This document shows, piece by piece, positions 7,780 through 14,639 of a stretch of DNA of 38,528 nucleotides; position 1 is the stretch's first letter; the number at the start of each line of letters is the position of its first letter. This stretch comes from Clostridia bacterium (lineage in GTDB: Bacteria > Bacillota > Peptococcia > DRI-13 > SV3-B141). The position numbers were made by a program, and so were the translations under genes. The notes below the pieces were generated by a model. It saw only the letters and a list, made by a program, of their open reading frames with translations. It did not search any database and was not told where the DNA came from. The DNA lies in assembly GCA_018433015.1 (NCBI GenBank), contig JAHDSB010000033.1:1-38528 (forward strand), in the 5' to 3' direction.

Positions 7780-8336
7780 TGACAAATAATGATAATGTTA
7801 AAAAGCTCGTGCAAACATCCGTATTTTTAGCTTTTGCAATTATACTGCAGCTCATTGGTAGAACTTTTGTGCAAATCAATCCTTTATTAATAGGCCCGTT
7901 GATTTCTACAATTATTCTACTTACCACCTATGTTTGTGGATTAACTTTTGGAATATTGATAAGTATACTTATCCCTGTGTTTGCAATCCCTTTAGGAGCT
8001 TTAGCAGCACCTTTAATACCTTTTGCACCGTTTATAGTGATTGGCAATATAGTTTTCGCAGCTGGTTTTGCCATTGTCATGAAAAAAGGAAGGCTTGGTT
8101 TATACCTGGGAGTGCTATTGGGAACTTTAGTGAAAGTTTTATTCTTAAGTTTTTCAGCTACGAAATTAATATATCTACTTAAATTAGGCATCTCACCCCA
8201 AAGTGCAAAAATGATAGGTATGGCCTTTACAACACCACAAATCATCATATCATTGCTGGGAGGCGCCGTAGCTATTGTAGCTATAGAAATAATGAGGAAA
8301 AGGAAAATATCCAATATAGATATGAATTCTATATAA
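7779..8336 (+). CDS. ECF transporter S component, substrate unknown
   Basis: 185 residues, almost all hydrophobic, with five or six predicted membrane helices and a short positively charged tail. The size, the alanine-rich first helix and the G/P-rich central segment (PLGALAAPLIPFAPFIVIGN) fit substrate-binding S components of energy-coupling-factor vitamin or precursor importers. No ATPase or EcfT gene is nearby, so it would share a central energising module. The start is ATG 7779, 10 bases after AAGGGGG; a longer ATG at 7740 lacks a ribosome-binding site. It sits 28 bp before a radical SAM gene and behind a dedicated leader, implying import of a substrate, precursor or product of that enzyme. 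The family is fairly secure; the ligand is unknown. Confidence 0.8.
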   Translation: MTNNDNVKKLVQTSVFLAFAIILQLIGRTFVQINPLLIGPLISTIILLTTYVCGLTFGILISILIPVFAIPLGALAAPLIPFAPFIVIGNIVFAAGFAIVMKKGRLGLYLGVLLGTLVKVLFLSFSATKLIYLLKLGISPQSAKMIGMAFTTPQIIISLLGGAVAIVAIEIMRKRKISNIDMNSI

Positions 8337-8364
8337 CTACACCAATGAAAAGAGGTATCAATTA

Positions 8365-9348
8365 ATGACCATTCAAACAAAAACAGAAATACTGGAAATA
8401 TTAAATATGCCAAATGAAGAATTCAATAATTCTATAAAAAAACGGGCTAAAGAAATACATATACAAAATAATGATAATAGTGTTGATGTTATAGCCCTAT
8501 TTGGATATGACAATATCTGCAAAAACCAGTGCTTATATTGTGGGATGAGAGCAGGTAATTCCAAATTAAAAAGATATAGAATAGGCCTTGAAGATGCCAA
8601 GAAAACTGAAGATGCTGTAAAAAAATTAGGACTAAATAAAATATTTTTAATTTCTGGAGAAGATCCTAAATATGATTTTAAAGATATTTTATCTATGGTT
8701 GAATACGGTAAAGAATTAGGGCTATTTGTAAGCATGGCAGCCGGGGAACTTAGTTTTGAAAAGTATCAAGCTTTAGAGGCTGCGGGGTTAGATGAATATG
8801 TGTTAAAATTTGAAACCTCAGATAAAGATATGTTTGCTAAAATAAAACCTTCTACTACTTTTGCAAATAGAATAAAATGTATAAAGTATATAAAAAATAG
8901 CAAGATGAAGTTGGCTTCGGGAAATATTATTGGATTGCCTCAGCAAACATTAGAACAGGTTGCTGATGATATTATGTTAATGAAAGAACTTGAGATAAGC
9001 TGGGCACCAATTATTCCTTATATGCCGGTTCCCAATACACCTCTGGCCCAGGAAGGTGGCAGAGGAAGCATAGAAACTACTTTGAAAGAAATATCCATCT
9101 TGAGAATAATGATGCCCCAAGTAAATATTACAGCTCAGCAACCAAGTGAAGATCCTAAGAGTAGCTTGGCAGATGTGCAAGGAAATCTAAATGCTCTAAG
9201 CGCTGGTGCTAATATGCTATTTGTGGAAATGTTACCCCCAGCTTTGATTAAAGATTTCAATGTAATAAATAATAGAATGATTGAAGGCGTGGAAAAGGTA
9301 AATAAATTAGTTGAAATGTCTGAGATGAAATGGAACAAAATTAAATAA
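8365..9348 (+). CDS. Radical SAM enzyme of the BioB/HydE/PylB group
   Basis: 327 residues. The [4Fe-4S]/SAM motif CxxxCxxC lies at C52, C56 and C59 (NICKNQCLYCGMR), followed by the GEDP motif and a TIM-barrel pattern (ETSDKDMFAKI, GNIIGLPQQT, PYMPVPNTPLA). The spacing and blocks such as YCGMRAGNSKLKRYR and ISGEDPK most resemble HydE and PylB. I see no HydF, HydG or pyl genes here, and no C-terminal cysteine cluster. AAAAGAGG precedes ATG 8365. Pairing with an ECF S component suggests a cofactor- or vitamin-related conversion, possibly modification of an imported precursor. HydE, a methylornithine-synthase-like enzyme or a new activity are all possible. The fold and cluster are secure; the reaction is unknown. 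Confidence 0.88.
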   Translation: MTIQTKTEILEILNMPNEEFNNSIKKRAKEIHIQNNDNSVDVIALFGYDNICKNQCLYCGMRAGNSKLKRYRIGLEDAKKTEDAVKKLGLNKIFLISGEDPKYDFKDILSMVEYGKELGLFVSMAAGELSFEKYQALEAAGLDEYVLKFETSDKDMFAKIKPSTTFANRIKCIKYIKNSKMKLASGNIIGLPQQTLEQVADDIMLMKELEISWAPIIPYMPVPNTPLAQEGGRGSIETTLKEISILRIMMPQVNITAQQPSEDPKSSLADVQGNLNALSAGANMLFVEMLPPALIKDFNVINNRMIEGVEKVNKLVEMSEMKWNKIK

Positions 9349-9357
9349 AAAATAGTT

Positions 9358-9754
9358 AAGAACCGCTAGTTAAAGAAAATGAAAAAGTAGTATTAGATGG
9401 TGATTTTGAAAAAGTAATGGTAGATACTAACGTAGATGTAGATGTAACAGAAAATACAAAAATAAAAGAAATGGACATAAGCTCTGAAGCAAAAGGAGCT
9501 AAAGTAAATATGGGGCAGGGCAACTATAAATAACTTAGTAATAGATACGCAGGCTGTAATTACTGGAGACGGAAAAATCATAAAATCTCCACTCTGATAA
9601 TACGGGGAGTAGCTTGCTGGCAAGTAATGATGATTATGTCGATCTTTATGGGTGCTTAATTATGGATTTAGATCCAGGTACCTATTATGTAGTGGTAGAA
9701 AATTTTGACGCCCCTGATACTCTTTATTGTCATCTAGAAGTTACCAAAATTTAA
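9358..9754 (+). pseudogene. Decayed remnant of a secreted/surface protein gene
   Basis: Two protein-like stretches lie in different frames with no start codon. The first (about 9358-9532) reads ...KVVLDGDFEKVMVDT... and resembles the beta-rich repeats of S-layer-type surface proteins before a stop. A further fragment (LVIDTQAVITGDGKIIKSP) follows in a shifted frame. The second stretch (about 9578-9754) reads LLASNDDYVDLYG and then LDPGTYYVVVENF and ends ...LEVTKI-stop. This is the pattern of a bacterial pre-peptidase C-terminal (PPC) domain. Frame breaks and missing joins show a deletion-ridden pseudogene, or pieces of two genes. It accounts for the otherwise gene-free interval after the radical SAM gene. 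Confidence 0.6.
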
Positions 9755-9773
9755 GCATAGTACATTAACGATA

Positions 9774-9821
9774 AAGCAACCTGGAGCCCATCTTGTTATG
9801 GCCCCAGGTTGCTTATTTTTT
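9774..9821. terminator. Hairpin terminator between pseudogene and lysE
   Basis: An 11-bp perfect stem (9774-9784 with 9804-9814) with a 19-nt loop, followed on the plus strand by ATTTTTT. It can also serve the converging lysE gene on the minus strand, although the T tract there is short. Confidence 0.75.
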
Positions 9822-9870
9822 ATCTTATAAATTTAGTTGGTACTTTTTATTTGTCAATTATATTGAAATA

Positions 9871-10509
9871 TTAATTGGTTTGGGTATAGCTTGCCAAATC
9901 TTTATCTTTAGCTAGAATATTTTTAATACCAAAGTATATAAGTAAAATACCGACTGCAAAATTTAAAAAGCGAATAACAGATAGGGGGATAACTTGTTTG
10001 GTTATACTACCAACAAATGAAACTAGACTCAAAAACAAGAGAGTAGATAGTATACAACCTAAACCAAAATATTTTAAATCACATTTTTGCATATTTTCTT
10101 CTACAATTTTAGTTGCAAAGATACCCGCCCAAAAAACAATGGTGAGAGGATTGGATAATGCTAACACGACAGAATAAACAAAAACATCTGAACTTTCCAT
10201 AACATCTAATGTTAAGTTAGGTAATACAGTAATATTAAAAATACTAAATATAGAGTTTAAGCCGTAAAGAAAGAGAATGATAGCACCAAATATTCTCAAG
10301 AATCTTTTTGCACCTTTATGTCTAGCAAGCAAAGTTCCAACACCAAATATTGCTAATGCTATTTCTAATCCGTCAGTTAAGGCTGTACCAAGTACACCGG
10401 CTTCAGCAACAAAAAAGCCTTGTGTGATTGCTACCTGGAATATAAAGATACAGATAGGACCTATAGCAAGCTGAAGGATCATACCAAATCGAAATCCTTT
10501 AAAAACCAT
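9871..10509 (-). CDS. LysE/RhtB family amino-acid exporter
   Basis: A 212-residue membrane protein with six predicted helices. The N-terminal PIGPICIF-like segment (QLAIGPICIFIFQVAITQG), the GxxxTDGLEIALAIFGVGTLL block and the NPLTIVFWAGIF motif are typical of LysE/RhtB exporters, which expel amino acids by proton or ion antiport. AGGGAGG precedes the ATG. The gene starts 12 bp after the stop of an Lrp/AsnC regulator, giving the lrp-lysE arrangement in which Lrp senses an amino acid and drives its exporter. The exported amino acid cannot be deduced. Confidence 0.88.
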   Translation of the reverse strand: MVFKGFRFGMILQLAIGPICIFIFQVAITQGFFVAEAGVLGTALTDGLEIALAIFGVGTLLARHKGAKRFLRIFGAIILFLYGLNSIFSIFNITVLPNLTLDVMESSDVFVYSVVLALSNPLTIVFWAGIFATKIVEENMQKCDLKYFGLGCILSTLLFLSLVSFVGSITKQVIPLSVIRFLNFAVGILLIYFGIKNILAKDKDLASYTQTN

Positions 10510-10521
10510 AAATTAACCTCC

Positions 10522-10962
10522 CTAGATATTTAATTCTTCTTTTAAGGTTGATAAGCTAATTATAGTATTGGAGGTTACGACTCCTTTAATCCTTTTTAAG
10601 ATGTTAGTCAAAAAGTTTTCCAGTTCTAGCGTGTCTTTAACAAGAATTTTTAGTAAGTAATCATTTAGACCTGTGATATGGTGACATTCCAAGACGCAAT
10701 TATGTTTTACAATTTCTATTCTAAAAGTATCAATATTTACTGAGGTATCTATATTGACAAGGACAAAAGCTAACAAGTTGTAACCTATCTTCTCTCTATT
10801 GATCTTGACTGTATATTTTCTTATAATATTTGCCTGCTCCATTTTTCTTATTCTTTCGGCTACGGCTGGTACGGATAAATTTACTCGTTTACTAATCTCG
10901 GAAGCTGTGGCCCGGCTATTTTCTTTCAAAACTTCAACAATACTAAAATCTGTAGAATCCAT
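10522..10962 (-). CDS. Lrp/AsnC family regulator of the adjacent exporter
   Basis: 146 residues: N-terminal helix-turn-helix (about 5-55, ATASEISKRVNLSVPAVAERI) and C-terminal RAM/AsnC ligand-binding domain (about 65-140, with CHHITGLNDYLLKILVKD). AAGGAG lies 10 bases before the ATG. A plausible promoter (TTTACA, 17 bp, TAAAAT) lies upstream on the minus strand. Family members bind amino acids as octamers; here an exporter follows in the same operon, so local activation by the exported amino acid is the likely role. A palindrome AAACATT-A-AATGTTT at 11034-11048 is a possible binding site. Confidence 0.9.
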   Translation of the reverse strand: MDSTDFSIVEVLKENSRATASEISKRVNLSVPAVAERIRKMEQANIIRKYTVKINREKIGYNLLAFVLVNIDTSVNIDTFRIEIVKHNCVLECHHITGLNDYLLKILVKDTLELENFLTNILKRIKGVVTSNTIISLSTLKEELNI

Positions 10963-11194
10963 ACATGTGACTCCTTTTTATATTTTAAGTATATTTTAAT
11001 AATATAGCTATAAAATGTAAATAATTTTATAAAAAACATTAAATGTTTAGGTAAATATTAACCAAACTTAATATTATTCAATATCGGGTCGCAAGTATAT
11101 AAATTTTCTTTAAAATTTTAAGGGTTCATTGTAAAATTAAATGGAACTAAAAAAGTGGTAAAAAATAGAACCATAGCAAAACGAGGTGATATAA

Positions 11195-12376
11195 TTGTTT
11201 ACTAGTTTTCTCATCAAAACATTTATTAAAGATTATAATAATACTTCAAAGCCAGAGGTAAGAAAAAAATACGGGTTGTTAAGCGGTACAGTCGGTATTA
11301 TAATGAATATCCTTTTGTTTATCGTAAAATTTAGTATTGGCCTTGTAGTTAATAGTGTCTCCATTATGGCTGATTCATTTAATAATCTGTCTGATGTTTT
11401 CTCATCGGTTGTAACCATACTTGGTTTTCAGCTGGCCTCGAAACCGGCTGATGAAGAGCATCCCTTCGGACACGGTCGAATCGAATACATAGCAGGGCTG
11501 ATAGTATCATTTTTGATAATATTGATTGGTTACGAATTTATTAAAACTTCCTTTGACCGGATATTACATCCTGAACCATTGTTATTTAACCTAACGGCTT
11601 TATTCATTATTATTCTATCAATCTTCAGCAAGGTATGGCTGGCCTTGTTCAACCGCCGTTTGAGCAAGGCTATAGATTCTCAGGCTCTTGCCGCTACATC
11701 ATTAGACAGCTTAAGCGACTCTATTTCTACAGCCTGTGTTGCTATTGCTCTAATAGCATCCAGATGGACCAGCTTACCTCTTGATGGCTATATAGGTTTC
11801 CTGGTTGCAGGGATCATCCTTTATTCCGGCATAACACAGACAAAAGAAACCATTAGTCCTCTTTTAGGAGAAGCAAGCCCACCTGAGTTGGCTAAGAAGC
11901 TAACGAATATGGTTTTAAGCTATGAGGGCATAGAAAACGTACACGATTTAATAATTCATAGTTATGGTCCTGGTCGTTATATGGCTTCCATTCATGCTGA
12001 GGTACCGGCTAATAGGGATATTATGGAGCTTCATGAACTGATTGATAAAGTAGAACGTGAGGTATCTGAAAGGCTTGATTTAGTTCTTACCATACATATG
12101 GATCCTATTAATCAGGATAATTCAGAAATTCAATCTATCAAAAAAGAACTGGAAGAAATACTCTCATCTTATCCTGTAGTGCTTTCTTATCATGACTTCC
12201 GCATGGTGGGGAAAGGTGAGGTGAAAAATCTATTATTTGATATCGTTGTAAAACCGGGCATGAAGTCTAAGGAAGAGGATAAGCTAGCTAATGATATAGC
12301 ATCAGCCATTAATAAGCTTCATCCCCAATATGTTTGTATCATACAAGTAGATAAAGAATATACACCTATACCATAA
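11195..12376 (+). CDS. Cation diffusion facilitator transporter, manganese-type motifs
   Basis: 393 residues: six membrane helices in the first ~215 residues, then a cytoplasmic ferredoxin-like domain and an extended C-terminal region. The metal site in helix 2 reads NNLSD (NxxxD) and in helix 5 DSLSD (DxxxD). Zn-type transporters carry His there; N/DxxxD plus DxxxD is the pattern of manganese CDFs, so Mn2+ efflux is the best guess. HPFGHGRIEY is the typical loop. The start is TTG 11195, after GAGGTGATATAA. It stands alone between a divergent lrp and a convergent aminotransferase. The family is certain; the metal is inferred. Confidence 0.92.
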   Translation: MFTSFLIKTFIKDYNNTSKPEVRKKYGLLSGTVGIIMNILLFIVKFSIGLVVNSVSIMADSFNNLSDVFSSVVTILGFQLASKPADEEHPFGHGRIEYIAGLIVSFLIILIGYEFIKTSFDRILHPEPLLFNLTALFIIILSIFSKVWLALFNRRLSKAIDSQALAATSLDSLSDSISTACVAIALIASRWTSLPLDGYIGFLVAGIILYSGITQTKETISPLLGEASPPELAKKLTNMVLSYEGIENVHDLIIHSYGPGRYMASIHAEVPANRDIMELHELIDKVEREVSERLDLVLTIHMDPINQDNSEIQSIKKELEEILSSYPVVLSYHDFRMVGKGEVKNLLFDIVVKPGMKSKEEDKLANDIASAINKLHPQYVCIIQVDKEYTPIP

Positions 12377-12422
12377 GAGTTATTATGAAAAGAGGTTAAG
12401 CTTTAATTTCTATATAAAAATG

Positions 12423-12468
12423 AAAGAGCCAGGGAGTGAAGTTCAAGTACATACCCTGGCTCTTTTTT
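12423..12468. terminator. Bidirectional terminator between CDF and aminotransferase genes
   Basis: A perfect 12-bp stem (12423-12434 with 12454-12465) with a 19-nt loop and T tract on the plus strand. The minus-strand reading ends TTTCATTTTTA, so it can serve both converging genes. Confidence 0.85.
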
Positions 12469-12474
12469 TGATTG

Positions 12475-13635
12475 TTATCTTTGTATAAATTTTTTAATGC
12501 GGTTGATTGCTTCAATTAGTTGTTCCATGGATGATGCATAGCAAGCTCTTACAAAACCTTCACCACATTCTCCAAAAGCATTTCCTGGTACTACTAGAAC
12601 TCTTTGTTCCATTAGTAGCTTTTCACAAAATTCTTCTGATGTTAAACCCGTCGATTTTATACAAGGGAATGTATAAAAGGCACCTAAGGGTTCAAAGCAG
12701 TCTAATCCTAGTTCTCTGAAGCCATCCACCAATACTCGCCGTCTATGATTATATTCCTTCACCATTTCCCTAACACTGGAATCCCCATTTTTTAAAGCTT
12801 CCATGGCGGCATACTGAGCCGTTGTGGGGGCACACATGATGGCATATTGATGGATTTTAGTCATGGCCTGGATTAAAGCAGGGTGTCCACAAGCGTAGCC
12901 TAACCTCCAACCCGTCATGGCAAACGCCTTGGAAAACCCGTTGATGACCAGGGTTTTATCCTTCATTTCCGGAAAGCTGGCGATAGAGACATGATTATCT
13001 TGATAGGTAAGTTCTGCATAAATTTCATCGGATAGTACAATTAGATCCTTATCTTTTAAAATTTCTACAATACGGGATAAATCATCCCTATTCATTATAG
13101 CTCCCGTAGGATTATTGGGATAAGGTATAATAACCACTTTAGTTTTGGGAGTAATAGCTTTTTCCAAAAGATCCGGTGTAAGTTTAAATTGATCTTCAGC
13201 ACGGAGTTTAATACTTACCGGTGTAGCTCCGGTAATTCTAGTACAGCCCTGATATGCTACAAAACTAGGTTCAGGGATGATAACCTCATCACCGGCTTCT
13301 ACTAGAGCCCGAAGGGCAATATCGATACCTTCACTTCCCCCGACAGTAACAAGTATTTGATCTTTAGGATTATATTGCAGATTATATTTTCTTTGCTGAT
13401 AGTTAGCTATCTCTTCCCTTAATTGAATAAGACCTGCATTAGAAGAATAATGAGTGTGTCCTTTTTCTAAGGAATATATTCCTGATTCGCTCACATTCCA
13501 GGGAGTAGTAAAATCAGGTTCACCAACTCCTAGTGATATTACATCTTTCATTTCGTTGATCATATCAAAATACTTACGGATGCCGGAAGGAGGAATGTCT
13601 TTTACTTTTTTTAAAATAATATCCTCCACGTTCAT
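12475..13635 (-). CDS. PLP-dependent class I/II aminotransferase
   Basis: 386 residues, fold type I. It has GVGEPDFTTP near 36-45, the NPTG motif at 175-178, SDEIYAELTY and the Schiff-base lysine K236 in NGFSKAFAMTGWRLGY, with the distal substrate arginine in FVRACYAS. It most resembles AspB-like aspartate, aromatic or alanine aminotransferases. Its ATG overlaps the TGA of the upstream Lrp gene (ATGA), so translation is coupled. The operon is headed by a T-box leader, so expression should rise when one tRNA is uncharged; the specifier reads Cys or Ala, not Asp. Alanine transamination would fit the Ala reading. The substrate is not proven. Confidence 0.92.
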   Translation of the reverse strand: MNVEDIILKKVKDIPPSGIRKYFDMINEMKDVISLGVGEPDFTTPWNVSESGIYSLEKGHTHYSSNAGLIQLREEIANYQQRKYNLQYNPKDQILVTVGGSEGIDIALRALVEAGDEVIIPEPSFVAYQGCTRITGATPVSIKLRAEDQFKLTPDLLEKAITPKTKVVIIPYPNNPTGAIMNRDDLSRIVEILKDKDLIVLSDEIYAELTYQDNHVSIASFPEMKDKTLVINGFSKAFAMTGWRLGYACGHPALIQAMTKIHQYAIMCAPTTAQYAAMEALKNGDSSVREMVKEYNHRRRVLVDGFRELGLDCFEPLGAFYTFPCIKSTGLTSEEFCEKLLMEQRVLVVPGNAFGECGEGFVRACYASSMEQLIEAINRIKKFIQR

Positions 13636-14111
13636 ATGATGATAGCCTCCCTGTCATCTTTATATTTCTTTTCAAAAATTGTACCTTTATCTTTATATTT
13701 CTTTAATACAAAATGTGTTGCTGTACTCTGTACAGATTCGAGGGGAGCCAACTTATCTGATACGAACGACGCCACCTCTTTTAGGGTCTTTCCTTCGATA
13801 ATAATCGTTAGATCGAAACCTCCGGACATAAGATAGCAAGCTTTTACTTCGGAAAACTTGTAAATCCTTTCGGCAACTTTATCGAACCCTTCTCCTCTTT
13901 GGGGAGTGACCTTAACCTCGATCATAGCAGTTATGCTTTCATCCTTGGTTTTTTCCCAGTTTACCAAAGTGGTATATCCAACTATTACATTTTCTTCTTC
14001 ATATTTTTTTATGGCTTCTTTCACTTCTTCTACACTTTTTCCTGTCATTACGGCAATTTGTTCTTCCGAATAGCGACCGTTTTTTTCTAAAATCTTTAAA
14101 ATTTCTTCCAT
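13632..14111 (-). CDS. Lrp/AsnC family regulator coupled to the aminotransferase
   Basis: 159 residues from the ATG at 14111, with AAAGAGG 9 bases upstream. A longer start at 14165 would run into the T-box terminator and has no ribosome-binding site. The HTH region (EEILKILEKNGRYSEEQIAVMTGKSVEEV) is followed by a RAM domain (about 65-145, ACYLMSGGFDLTIIIEG). It overlaps the aminotransferase start by 4 bases. Minus-strand transcription comes from the T-box promoter, so both genes sense tRNA charging and, through Lrp, an amino acid. The family is clear; its targets are unknown. Confidence 0.9.
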   Translation of the reverse strand: MEEILKILEKNGRYSEEQIAVMTGKSVEEVKEAIKKYEEENVIVGYTTLVNWEKTKDESITAMIEVKVTPQRGEGFDKVAERIYKFSEVKACYLMSGGFDLTIIIEGKTLKEVASFVSDKLAPLESVQSTATHFVLKKYKDKGTIFEKKYKDDREAIII

Positions 14112-14144
14112 AAACAATAACCTCTTTTCTATATAATAATGTAC

Positions 14145-14445
14145 AAAAAATAAAAACTCCTCCATCCCTAAAGGGACGAAGGAGTATCTCGCGGTACCAC
14201 CCTAATTAGTGCCTGACGGCACTCTCTCATGCAGGACAAAACTTCTATCCTGTTCCTCTGTAACGTGAGGACACGTTTACCTCTAATGTGAAGTTAAATA
14301 ACTTCATTTCTCAAGGTCAAAAACTCGAGGGCTGCATTCAACATGGTTTGTTACCGGACTCTCACCGTTTTCCGACTCGCTTAAAACATAACATGCCTAC
14401 TCTTCCCTGTCATAGTTTTTACAATAATTACTATATGATAGGTTT
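14145..14445 (-). ncRNA. T-box riboswitch leader of the lrp-aminotransferase operon
   Basis: The invariant T-box AGGGTGGTACCGCG lies at 14203-14190, followed by a 13-bp terminator (14173-14185 with 14156-14168) and TTTTTATTTTTT. Upstream are the stem I landmarks AGTA, AGCGAG and GGTGAGAG, and the specifier-loop segment GAATGCAGCC around 14340-14330. The standard GAA-NNN-purine geometry gives UGC (Cys) at 14336-14334; one base further reads GCA (Ala). Uncharged tRNA should stabilise the antiterminator and switch on the operon. Confidence 0.93.
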
Positions 14446-14451
14446 CTTATT

Positions 14452-14480
14452 ATTATACTAAAGATTTAGCAAACATACAA
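14452..14480 (-). promoter_or_regulatory. Sigma-A promoter of the T-box operon
   Basis: On the minus strand: -35 TTGTAT (14480-14475), 17-bp spacer, perfect -10 TATAAT (14457-14452), placing the start near 14445, just upstream of stem I. Confidence 0.8.
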
Positions 14481-14513
14481 TACCAATGTTCTGAATTTGT
14501 GTTACATAGCTAT

Positions 14514-14561
14514 AAAAGCATTACAGCCGTTATTTCTAATGATTGTAATGCTTTTATTTTT
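14514..14561 (+). terminator. Hairpin with T tract between divergent promoters
   Basis: A perfect 12-bp stem (14514-14525 with 14544-14555), 18-nt loop, then ATTTTTT on the plus strand. No plus-strand gene ends here. It lies just upstream of a sigma-54 promoter and may insulate it from upstream transcription or act as a protein-binding palindrome. Confidence 0.5.
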
Positions 14562-14564
14562 TAT

Positions 14565-14580
14565 GGGCACATATTTTGCA
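14565..14580 (+). promoter_or_regulatory. Sigma-54 (-24/-12) promoter of the activator gene
   Basis: GGGCACATATTTTGCA has the invariant GG (14566-14567) and GC (14578-14579) separated by exactly 10 bases, with GGCAC and TTGCA cores. It lies 60 bp upstream of the activator's ATG. Confidence 0.7.
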
Positions 14581-14639
14581 ATATCTTTGATGTAATTAAT
14601 AAAAGTGGTTGAATAACAAAAAACGGAAGGTTGAGGGTC

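Noticed and set aside
7928-8413. 161-codon minus-strand open frame over the ECF S-component gene
   Set aside because: It is antisense to a convincing membrane protein with a strong ribosome-binding site, and its translation resembles no known domain.
9393-9623. 76-codon minus-strand open frame over the pseudogene region
   Set aside because: The plus strand carries recognisable surface-protein remnants; the minus translation is Tyr/Phe/Ile-rich noise.
14203-14224. Possible extra sigma-54 promoter containing GGCAC near 14218
   Set aside because: The GG-to-GC distance is 11, not 10, and the sequence belongs to the T-box RNA.
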